A DNA stretch of 5,744 bases, taken from positions 1-5,744 of the forward strand of contig JAPYQX010000194.1 of assembly GCA_029937135.1 (NCBI GenBank). Direction: 5' to 3'. The notes beneath the pieces were generated by a model, which had not been told where the DNA came from, searched no databases, and was given only the letters and a program-made list of their open reading frames with translations. The translations under genes were made by a program, and so were the position numbers. Every line of letters starts with the position of its first letter. Position 1 is the first letter of the stretch. Source of the DNA: Nitrospinota bacterium. Lineage in GTDB: Bacteria; UBA8248. Positions 1 through 5,201 of this stretch are shown here, piece by piece.

Positions 1-200
1 TCTTCCTTCAAGTATCTATACATCTACGGAATCATTTCAAGAATAACTTCCCATTATACGGGGAAAAGATCATACGGTCCGGCACGTCGCTCAGGGCGGG
101 ACGACCCTGATGATTCCCTTCAGCACTGAATACGGAAATTTCTACATCGAGGCTTCATTCTCGGACTGATCCGGTTTTAATATCCGGGGCGCGACGCGTC

Positions 201-449
201 CTAGCCGTTTTCCGCTGTGTTCCGGATAACCTGCCTGAGTTCATCGTCGTTGAGCGTCCGCAGTTGATCGAACGTGATGAAGAGCGTTGTATCGGGGTTT
301 CCGCGCTCTCCCCACCAGAGATGGAAACTGTCGTCCACATAGGTGAAGCGTATATCCTGCTCGAAGCCCGGTATTTTCCCCGAGAGCAGGCGGCTGATTC
401 GATCAGCCATGTCCCGCCCGAGTTGTCGCCGCTGTTCTACATCGGTCAA
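201..449 (-). CDS. Hypothetical protein, 82 residues, unknown function
   Basis: I do not recognise the family. The product is small, soluble and acidic, with no signal peptide or membrane segment. It starts with a charged, probably helical stretch (about residues 4-24), has a central aromatic, probably beta-rich part around FTYVDDSFHLWWGERG (about residues 35-50), and ends with another likely helix (about 60-80, QLRTLNDDELRQVIRNT). No catalytic motif is evident. The start codon is TTG; it is chosen because a GAGGAG ribosome binding site lies 8 bases upstream on the minus strand, a nearly ideal arrangement that supports real translation. The stop is TAG. The gene stands alone: a degraded hydrolase gene lies upstream on the same strand and no gene is visible downstream. 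That it is a gene is fairly likely; its role is unknown. Confidence 0.6.
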   Translation of the reverse strand: MTDVEQRRQLGRDMADRISRLLSGKIPGFEQDIRFTYVDDSFHLWWGERGNPDTTLFITFDQLRTLNDDELRQVIRNTAENG

Positions 450-457
450 TGAAGTAT

Positions 458-463
458 CTCCTC
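458..463 (-). promoter_or_regulatory. Ribosome binding site deciding the TTG start of the 82-residue protein
   Basis: On the minus strand the bases read GAGGAG, followed by an 8-base spacer and the TTG at 449-447. No ATG or GTG lies at a better distance, so this site fixes the unusual TTG start. Confidence 0.65.
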
Positions 464-501
464 AAAAAAACAGACTGAAAATAAAAAAACAGACTGAAAA
501 T
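464..501. repeat. Perfect 19-bp tandem duplication
   Basis: The unit AAAAAAACAGACTGAAAAT occurs twice in a row with no mismatch (464-482 and 483-501). Read on the minus strand it puts two T-tracts directly before the GAGGAG ribosome binding site of the 82-residue protein, so it lies in that gene's leader or promoter. Two perfect copies suggest a recent duplication, for example by replication slippage. Whether it affects expression cannot be read from the sequence. Confidence 0.85.
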
Positions 502-529
502 CGGCATCGGGGCCGCGGGGCGGCTGCCG
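483..529 (-). terminator. Possible intrinsic terminator (weak)
   Basis: On the minus strand a GC-rich bulged hairpin forms from an outer stem (502-506 with 525-529, CGGCA/TGCCG) and an inner stem (512-516 with 520-524, GCCGC/GCGGC, 3-base loop), with a 5-base bulge on one side. It is followed by a short T4 and, a few bases later, T7. It lies between the broken hydrolase gene and the 82-residue gene, where a terminator would make sense. The bulge and the interrupted T-tract make the call uncertain. Confidence 0.3.
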
Positions 530-579
530 CTGGAGTCAAGAAATGAGAAAGGCGGTTGCGGTGCCTGGCGCGTCCGAGG

Positions 580-885
580 CTACTTGAGCGATTTTATCGC
601 CTCGTTCAATTTCCGATCGATGAGGCTTTTGTCCCGAATATATTGTCGGCGATGAATGGAATCTCGCCCACATGGTCGAGGTGGGTGTGAGAGATCAAAA
701 TTCCCTCGAGCCTGGGACTGTTCGGCGACCGTAAGAGTGGAGGCGCCGCTTCCCGCATCCACCAGGAGGCACTCATTAAAGAGGAAGGAGGGTAGATAGC
801 ACCCCGGTTCCCTTCCGCCATAACTGCCCAGCACTCGAAGTTGGATAGCAGGTCCCTCCACCAAATACCCCGAATTCGACCACAA
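580..885 (-). pseudogene. Broken MBL-fold metallohydrolase, class II cyclic-nucleotide phosphodiesterase-like, N-terminal fragment
   Basis: The first frame (from about 850) gives LRVLGSYGGREPGCY, then SFLFNECLLVDAGSGASTL, the beta-strand start of metallo-beta-lactamase-fold hydrolases. The zinc motif appears in another frame: ILISHTHLDHVGEIPFIADN with HxHxDH (about 635-705). Removing one G from the GGG at 714-716 joins the two frames into a continuous family-like sequence (...AEQSRLEGILISHTHLDH...), so a one-base insertion is the simplest explanation. The second frame then stops at 606-608. A one-base change near there would restore the first frame (LNEAIKSLK), which ends at 580-582. Only about 100 of the 250-330 residues usual for such hydrolases are present, so the remaining metal ligands are missing. 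The start is unclear: TTG at 883-885 is the furthest used here, with no clear ribosome binding site. Intact members hydrolyse phosphodiester-type substrates; this copy should be inactive unless the shift is a sequencing error. Confidence 0.7.
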
Positions 886-973
886 ACGGGGTAAGTTGTT
901 GTATTTTAAAACCTAGTACACCAATTCTTAAAAGAAAAGCAAGTCACATTCTAGTATTATTTGGACTATTCAA

Positions 974-1699
974 TTAAATCTTTTCCCAGCGCCCGCTCTT
1001 GCTCCTTCGGCGGCGGCCAAAATCAGGCATGTGCTCGAGTTTCGCTCCCTGAAAGATCGGCCCGTCCACGCAAACCCGCAGTCCCGAGCAGGTGCATTGC
1101 CCGCAAAGGCCGACCGCGCATTTCATGTAACGCTCGATGGCGTAGTAGGTCCGGTCGTCGGGCAGAACTGAGCGGCAAGCCACCATCATCCGCTCGGGGC
1201 CGCAGACGGCATAGGAGCCGGCATCGACCGGAAGAAGATCTGTGATCAGTCCCTTCTCCCCGAGGGAGCCGTCCTCGGTGGCGACCTTTACCGGGCCCAG
1301 GGATTGGAACTCGTCGAAGTAGAGGATTTCCTCGGCCGTCCTCCCGCCGAGGATAAAAGTGGGGGATTCGCTCCTCAGGGCCAGGAGGCGAAGCTCGGCG
1401 ATGCCCACCCCGCCTCCGATGAGGGCGGGGCGCTCAAGGGGGGGATATCCCCTGCCCAGCGGACCACGGAGCCCCAGGGTGTCGCCCGGTTCGAGCGCGG
1501 TGAGGGCATCGGTGAATGCTCCCGCCCGCTTGACAGTGATCCCGTTGGGGTAGGAGAGGGTGAAGGGTTTCTCGCCCAGGCGGGGCAGCCAGACCATCAT
1601 GAATTGGCCGGGCTCGCAGGCGATCTCGCGGTCGAAAAACAGCGTGTTTGTCCAGGGGCTCTCGACGAGATTCCGGATAACGCGGACGGATTCACGCAC
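974..1699 (-). CDS. pyrK: Dihydroorotate dehydrogenase B, electron transfer subunit PyrK
   Basis: PyrK carries FAD and a 2Fe-2S cluster and passes electrons from the FMN of PyrD to NAD in the cytoplasmic PyrD2K2 enzyme of pyrimidine synthesis. The 241 residues follow the ferredoxin-reductase plan: a beta-barrel FAD domain with PGQF (30-33) and KPFTLS (44-49), a nucleotide-binding domain opening with GGGVGIA (95-101) and containing CGPERMM (166-172), and a C-terminal cluster loop with Cys194, Cys199, Cys202 and Cys210, followed by VDGPIF. The gap between the third and fourth cysteine is 7 residues, shorter than the 14 of Lactococcus PyrK and closer to archaeal-type proteins; an extra Cys204 sits inside it. 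The start is GTG with GGAG 7 bases upstream (1707-1710). The frame overlaps the end of pyrD by 8 bases, a sign of translational coupling. The tail after the cluster is basic (GRRRRSKSGR). Confidence 0.93.
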   Translation of the reverse strand: MRESVRVIRNLVESPWTNTLFFDREIACEPGQFMMVWLPRLGEKPFTLSYPNGITVKRAGAFTDALTALEPGDTLGLRGPLGRGYPPLERPALIGGGVGIAELRLLALRSESPTFILGGRTAEEILYFDEFQSLGPVKVATEDGSLGEKGLITDLLPVDAGSYAVCGPERMMVACRSVLPDDRTYYAIERYMKCAVGLCGQCTCSGLRVCVDGPIFQGAKLEHMPDFGRRRRSKSGRWEKI

Positions 1700-2633
1700 G
1701 GGCCGACTCCGGTGCGGGTTCGCGGTGAGCCCTGCCCACCAGTTCCGAAAACGGTGCGCCGCCGAGATAGGCCTGAACGCCCTCCCAGATTCGGCGGGTC
1801 AGCCCGGCGGCCTCGCTCGTCGATTTTCCGAGGAAGGCCGTTCCGATCCCGAGGAGACATGCGCCGGCGAGAGCGTACTCAACGGCGTCCTCCCAACTTT
1901 CGATTCCCCCGTAGCCGATGATCGGGCAGCCGAAGCGGGCGTAGCATTCGTAGGTCATCCGGAGGTTGACGGGCTTGAGAGCCGGGCCGCTGATGCCGCC
2001 CGTTACGCCGGCGAGAATCGCCTTTCCGGTGCCGGTGTCGATGGCGAGGCCGGGACCCAGCGTATTCCCGCAGCCGAGACCGTCGGCTCCGGCGTCCATG
2101 CAGGCGGCGGCGACCGCCAGATAGTCGCTGTTGGGCGAGAGTTTCGCGATCACCGGCTTCTTGGTGGCGCCGCGGACACGGCCGATTACCTCTCCCGAGA
2201 GGTCCGGGCGCTGCCCGATGCTCTCCATGAGTGTCACCTCGCCGGGGACTTTGTTCGGGCAGCCCAGATTCACCTCGATGATATCGGCGAAGGGCGACAT
2301 CCGCGCGGCGACTTCCCCGAACTCAGCGGAGTCTCCCCCGTAGATCGACACGATGAGCCGGGCGTTTTCGAGGCGGGTCTCGGCGAGGTCGGTTTCCCAA
2401 TCCTCCGGGCTCTGGGTGGGGAGGGCGAGAGAGTTCAGGAGGGGTTGCCCCTCAACCTCGGGGCAGACAACCACCGGGTTTTCGTTTCCCATTTTTTCGG
2501 CCGGGCCCACTGACTTGGTGACGTATCCGCCCAGGGCGGCGCCCGAGGCCTCGAAGGCCCTGAAAACCTCTGGGTAACTCAATATCCCGCTGGCGTTGAT
2601 GAGCGGAGGGCTGATTTCGGGGAGCGCTGTCAA
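1692..2633 (-). CDS. pyrD: Dihydroorotate dehydrogenase B, catalytic subunit PyrD
   Basis: This FMN enzyme oxidises dihydroorotate to orotate, the fourth step of UMP synthesis; with PyrK beside it, it should be the NAD-dependent class 1B form. The 313 residues are the normal length. Visible class 1 features: Lys40 in VTKSVG, Asn67 of the substrate loop, the active-site segment NLGCPN (122-127) with catalytic-base Cys125, Lys164 in IAKLSPN, Asn190-Thr191, and the FMN phosphate loops GGISG (212-216), GYGGI (240-244) and GIGTA (262-266). The cysteine base rather than serine separates it from the membrane-bound class 2 enzymes. The loop after Asn67 reads NSLALPTQ rather than the usual N-S/A-M-G-L-P-N form, a clear departure. 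The start is TTG, with GGAG 10 bases upstream at 2644-2647; an in-frame stop lies shortly upstream and no other start codon intervenes. It is the first gene of a pyrD-pyrK operon. Confidence 0.94.
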   Translation of the reverse strand: MTALPEISPPLINASGILSYPEVFRAFEASGAALGGYVTKSVGPAEKMGNENPVVVCPEVEGQPLLNSLALPTQSPEDWETDLAETRLENARLIVSIYGGDSAEFGEVAARMSPFADIIEVNLGCPNKVPGEVTLMESIGQRPDLSGEVIGRVRGATKKPVIAKLSPNSDYLAVAAACMDAGADGLGCGNTLGPGLAIDTGTGKAILAGVTGGISGPALKPVNLRMTYECYARFGCPIIGYGGIESWEDAVEYALAGACLLGIGTAFLGKSTSEAAGLTRRIWEGVQAYLGGAPFSELVGRAHREPAPESARA

Positions 2634-2643
2634 AACCTGGGAA

Positions 2644-2647
2644 CTCC
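2644..2647 (-). promoter_or_regulatory. Ribosome binding site for the pyrD TTG start
   Basis: GGAG on the minus strand, 10 bases before the TTG at 2633-2631. Upstream in this frame a TGA follows within about 12 codons and no ATG, GTG or other TTG intervenes, so this site and the TTG define the pyrD start. Confidence 0.55.
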
Positions 2648-2680
2648 AGAGGCGGAAACGGAATCAGTGAAGCAATTGTT

Positions 2681-2686
2681 ATCATA
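2681..2686 (-). promoter_or_regulatory. Candidate -10 element of the pyrDK promoter
   Basis: The minus strand reads TATGAT, five of six matches to the sigma-70 -10 consensus, in an AT-rich stretch about 50 bases before the pyrD start. At 17-18 bases further upstream there is no good -35 hexamer (TCGGGT or TTCGGG), so the promoter would be weak or activator-dependent if real. Confidence 0.25.
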
Positions 2687-2770
2687 TATGGAGGGGTAAT
2701 TTAACCCGAAAATCATCTTTTTTCCTATTCTTCGCCGAAAATGGGCCTATATTTCGGATGATATCTGGAG

Positions 2771-2846
2771 GTGTCCGACCCTGGCGCCCTGGACCCGGCC
2801 GGGTCCGAAGCGGGCGATTGAGGATTGGGCGGGCCCGAACCGGGCG
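2771..2846. repeat. Three degenerate 16-bp motifs at exact 30-bp spacing
   Basis: The copies start at 2771 (GTGTCCGACCCTGGCG), 2801 (GGGTCCGAAGCGGGCG) and 2831 (GGGCCCGAACCGGGCG). Copies 2 and 3 agree at 14 of 16 positions, and copy 1 agrees with each at 12 of 16. The sequence between copies is much less conserved. The 30-bp period is close to three helical turns, so the sites would face nearly the same side of the DNA; it also equals ten codons, and the minus strand reads an ARFGP / ARFGP / ARVGH decapeptide pattern. Either a regulator-binding array or the remnant of a small coding or non-coding repeat is possible. Confidence 0.6.
2791..2806. promoter_or_regulatory. 16-bp perfect palindrome, possible operator
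   Basis: GGACCCGGCCGGGTCC equals its own reverse complement. It spans the junction of the first two 30-bp repeat units in the divergent region, where a dimeric regulator of either operon could bind. Its high GC content means chance symmetry in this patch cannot be excluded. No T-tract follows on either strand, so it is not an obvious terminator. Confidence 0.35.
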
Positions 2847-3010
2847 GAGATGCTGAGGTCTGATTTCCTGGCGTCCCTATCTTCCCAAAAATCAAAGAAT
2901 TGGTTAAAATTGCCTGCTTGGAGAGCATGGGTCTCATGTTTTGGTTTTGATTCCAATGTTTAAGTTGTTGATAAATAATTAGAAAAATATCCAGTCCTAT
3001 CGTTTCCCCG

Positions 3011-3823
3011 GTGTCGTGGACCGCACGGGGGAGGCGGGGCGGAAAGCGGAGCGCCGTGGTCGCCGTATTGGTTGGTCTCTATCTGATTTCAACGATCTCG
3101 CATCTCTACAACCTCCTCAAGAGGCACAACTTCGCCATATATGTGGGCATCGCCTCGCTCGTCGGCGGGTTTTTGCTTCATACGGCGATGCTGGGGGTCT
3201 CCTTCTCGGTCGCCGAGGGCCGGGGGTGGAGCGTGTGGCTCAGCGCCCTCTCCTGGGTGATCATTCTTCTGTACCTTGCCGTTTATTTCCGCTACCGGGA
3301 TATGTCGCTCGGCGGCTTCGCCGTGCCCATCGGTTTCGTGGTGGAGGGATACGCCTCCTCGTTTCCCGGCGTTTGGGGGGCGGGCTCCATCGAGGTGCAG
3401 GGCTACCTCCTGGTGGGCCACGCGCTTCTCGCCCTTTTGAGCGGGGCCTCCTTCCTTTTGCTTTTCGGATTCTCCCTGATGTACGTCACCCAGTCGGGTC
3501 AACTCAAATCCAAGCGCCCGAGCGCCTGGCTTCACCGCCTTCCCTCGCTCGGGGTTCTCGATGATCTCAACCACAAGATCCTCTACTTCGGATTCGCTTT
3601 CCTCACGGCGAGCTTGCTGATCGGTTCGATGTGGGCTAAGTCCAGGCACGGGGCTTACTGGAGCCTCGATCCGATGAAAACCTGGCCCCTGGTGCTCGTT
3701 TGGGGCGCCTACGGGGTGTTGTTGGTCTGCCGGTTGACGCGGAGCTGGAAGGGGCACCGCTCGTCGGTTTTTTCGATGGTTTCTTTCGTGGCGGTGGTCT
3801 TCGCGATTGCCGTTCATCTTTAG
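3011..3823 (+). CDS. CcsA/HemX-family integral membrane protein (cytochrome c assembly type)
   Basis: A very hydrophobic 270-residue protein with about eight predicted membrane helices (roughly 14-34, 42-62, 76-93, 101-118, 132-158, 190-209, 225-240, 252-269). The region from RLPSLGVLDDLNHKILYFGF (176-195) through GSMWAKSRHGAYWSLDP (205-221) to TW (224-225) matches the C-terminal half of the cytochrome c assembly family, whose signature is close to W-x-W-D-P-K-E-T-W. Here it reads WSLDPMKTW, so three positions differ. His57, His137 and His213 are in places where family members often carry haem-related histidines. No tryptophan-rich WWD loop is present, which fits the short HemX/YpjD-like branch rather than full CcsA. 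Members lie beside hemA in many genomes and are tied to cytochrome c maturation or to HemA level; which role applies here is not shown. The start is uncertain: GTG 3011 has no ribosome binding site, while GTG 3056 (255 residues) follows GGAG at a short 4-base spacing. hemA begins 18 bases after the stop. Confidence 0.85.
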   Translation: MSWTARGRRGGKRSAVVAVLVGLYLISTISHLYNLLKRHNFAIYVGIASLVGGFLLHTAMLGVSFSVAEGRGWSVWLSALSWVIILLYLAVYFRYRDMSLGGFAVPIGFVVEGYASSFPGVWGAGSIEVQGYLLVGHALLALLSGASFLLLFGFSLMYVTQSGQLKSKRPSAWLHRLPSLGVLDDLNHKILYFGFAFLTASLLIGSMWAKSRHGAYWSLDPMKTWPLVLVWGAYGVLLVCRLTRSWKGHRSSVFSMVSFVAVVFAIAVHL

Positions 3824-3841
3824 GTCGGGAGCTGTAGGTCG

Positions 3842-5176
3842 ATGGCGATAATCCTGGCGGGCGTGAGTCACCACAACACCCCGCTCGAGGTGCGCGAGCG
3901 TTTCTATTTTCCCGAAAACGCGATGCCGGAGTGGCTCGACCGTATGTCGCGGTTCAGCTCCCTGAGCGAGCGCGTGATTCTCTCGACCTGCAACCGCGTT
4001 GAGCTCTACGGGTACGCCAAGAGCTATGAGAAGGGCGTCGATGCAATTCACGATTTTTTACTGGACTCCCGCGACCTTCGCAGCGACGAGCTGAGGGCTC
4101 ACCTCTACATTCAGCGTGACGAGGAGGCCACGCGCCACCTGTTCCGTGTCGCGTCGAGCCTTGATTCGATGGTGCTGGGGGAGACTCAGATACTCGGCCA
4201 GGTCAAGGAGGCTTACCGCATCGCCCAGGAGACGGGCCACGCCGGAAAGACCCTTAACGGCCTTTTTTCGAGGGCGTTTCGAGTAGCGAAAAAAGTCCGC
4301 GATAAAACCGCGCTCGGAAAAAAAGCGGTCTCGGTCAGCTCGGTCGCGGCGGAGCTGGCCGGAAGGATTTTCGGAACTCTGGAAGGGAAATCCGTCCTCC
4401 TCATCGGGGCGGGGGAGATGGCCGAGCTGGCCGCCCGCCACCTTGTCGGCCACGGCGCGGAGACGCTCCTTGTCGCCAACCGGACTTTCTCGCGGGCCGA
4501 GGCGCTGGCCGGGGAGCTGGGCGGAGCGGCGGTGGATTTCGGGGATTTGGCGGGCGCCCTCGCACGGGCCGATATCGTCATCGCCTCGACCGGGGCGCAG
4601 GGCATCGTCGTGAGCCGCGAGGTGGTTGCCGCCGCGCTCGAGGCCCGGCGCGATGCGCCCATCTTTCTTATCGATATCGCTGTTCCCCGAAATATCGACC
4701 CCTCGGTGGACAAACTCGAAAACGCCTACCTCTACGACATCGACGATTTGCATACGGTTGTGGCCTCGAACATCAAGGGGCGCGAGGATGAAGCGCGCGA
4801 AGCGCTCTCGATAGTCGAAAAAGAGGTCGAGGCCTATGTGCGCCGGACCCAGATGGAGGACCTCTCGCAGACTTTCTCGGCCATACGCATCGAGGCCGAG
4901 CTTCAGCGCGAGGGAGAGGTCTCGAAAACCCTCTCCCGGTTCCCGGATATGGATGAAAAAGAGCGCAAGGCAATCGAGTCCATGTCGCGGGCCATCGTGA
5001 ACAAATTGCTGCATCGCCCCTTCGACGTGCTCCGCAAGATGGCGGACGAGGAGGCCGGGGATGACTCTCTCTTCATCGCCCAGCGGCTTTTCGGAGTTGA
5101 GACCGGCGAGGACGCTGGCTCTTCCTCTACTGGTAATGCTGGCACCGAAAATGCCGGCACCGAAGACGGCGAATGA
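3842..5176 (+). CDS. hemA: Glutamyl-tRNA reductase HemA
   Basis: It reduces glutamyl-tRNA(Glu) with NADPH to glutamate-1-semialdehyde, the committed step of the C5 haem pathway, in the cytoplasm. The 444 residues hold the three usual domains. The N-terminal catalytic domain has GVSHHNTPLEVRE (7-19), the nucleophile Cys50 in STCNRVELYG and His99 before the signature LDSMVLGETQILGQVK (107-122). The NADPH domain begins at VLLIGAGEMAELAARHL (185-201) and includes ANRTFSRAE and FLIDIAVPRNIDP. The C-terminal helical dimerisation domain runs from about 320 to 420. The last 20 or so residues are a non-conserved Gly/Ser/Thr/Glu tail with a duplicated NAGTE unit. ATG is preceded by GGGAG (3827-3831) with a 10-base spacer. 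The gene follows the CcsA-like gene by 18 bases and precedes hemC by 25 bases, so the three are probably co-transcribed. It may be feedback-regulated by haem as elsewhere, but nothing here shows it. Confidence 0.97.
   Translation: MAIILAGVSHHNTPLEVRERFYFPENAMPEWLDRMSRFSSLSERVILSTCNRVELYGYAKSYEKGVDAIHDFLLDSRDLRSDELRAHLYIQRDEEATRHLFRVASSLDSMVLGETQILGQVKEAYRIAQETGHAGKTLNGLFSRAFRVAKKVRDKTALGKKAVSVSSVAAELAGRIFGTLEGKSVLLIGAGEMAELAARHLVGHGAETLLVANRTFSRAEALAGELGGAAVDFGDLAGALARADIVIASTGAQGIVVSREVVAAALEARRDAPIFLIDIAVPRNIDPSVDKLENAYLYDIDDLHTVVASNIKGREDEAREALSIVEKEVEAYVRRTQMEDLSQTFSAIRIEAELQREGEVSKTLSRFPDMDEKERKAIESMSRAIVNKLLHRPFDVLRKMADEEAGDDSLFIAQRLFGVETGEDAGSSSTGNAGTENAGTEDGE
5135..5164 (+). repeat. 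15-bp tandem repeat in the hemA tail
   Basis: AATGCTGGCACCGAA is followed directly by AATGCCGGCACCGAA (one mismatch), encoding NAGTE twice at the C-terminal end of HemA, outside the conserved fold. In-frame slippage in an unconstrained tail is the simplest origin. Confidence 0.8.
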
Positions 5177-5201
5177 AAACCCTCAATGGCGGGAGCCTTG
5201 G

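Larger units (their letters stand above)
2634..3010. other. Divergent intergenic region between pyrDK and ccsA-hemAC
   Basis: This 377-base stretch separates operons transcribed outward in both directions and must hold both promoters. Its ends are AT-rich (about 2670-2760 and 2880-3000) around a GC-rich core (about 2765-2865) that contains the 30-bp-phased repeats and a 16-bp palindrome. CCGAAAAT occurs twice (2706-2713 and 2735-2742), and CCGAAA at 2735-2740 pairs with TTTCGG at 2752-2757. For the rightward operon a poor promoter candidate is TTGATT at 2947-2952 with an AT-rich -10-like stretch near 2971-2977. Two minus-strand open frames of about 70 codons cross the core but have no ribosome binding site or recognisable product. 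I see no RNA gene, riboswitch or mobile element. Confidence 0.7.

Noticed and set aside
91..110. Hairpin TCAGGG-8-base loop-CCCTGA as a terminator
   Set aside because: The stem is only six pairs and no T-tract follows on either strand.
264..452. Plus-strand 62-codon frame opposite the 82-residue protein
   Set aside because: It has no ribosome binding site of similar quality and no recognisable product, whereas the minus-strand frame has a near-ideal site.
534..539. TTGACT on the minus strand as the -35 box for the 82-residue gene
   Set aside because: The hexamer is good, but the position 17 bases downstream reads GCGGCC, which cannot serve as a -10 element.
886..973. AT-rich gap after pyrK, examined for a terminator or attachment site
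   Set aside because: Only short A/T-rich inverted matches (such as TTCTT-AA-AAGAA) and a CTAGTA pair are present; no GC-rich stem with a T-tract, no tRNA end and no flanking repeats are visible.
1560..2513. Long plus-strand open frame of 317 codons antisense to pyrD and pyrK
   Set aside because: It is the complement of two clearly recognisable enzymes; its translation has no family motif and its length follows from the high GC content.
2747..2956. Minus-strand 69-codon frame with an ARFGP decapeptide repeat
   Set aside because: It starts with TTG and has no ribosome binding site, and the second minus frame is also open over the same patch. The repeat pattern follows from the DNA motif, so I list it as a DNA repeat and not as a gene.
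3089..4051. Minus-strand open frame of 320 codons opposite the CcsA-like gene and hemA
   Set aside because: It spans two real genes and the gap between them; its product is rich in His, Arg, Glu and Pro, as expected of a shadow frame.
4058..5014. Minus-strand open frame of 318 codons opposite hemA
   Set aside because: It lies wholly inside hemA on the opposite strand, and no conserved domain can be recognised.
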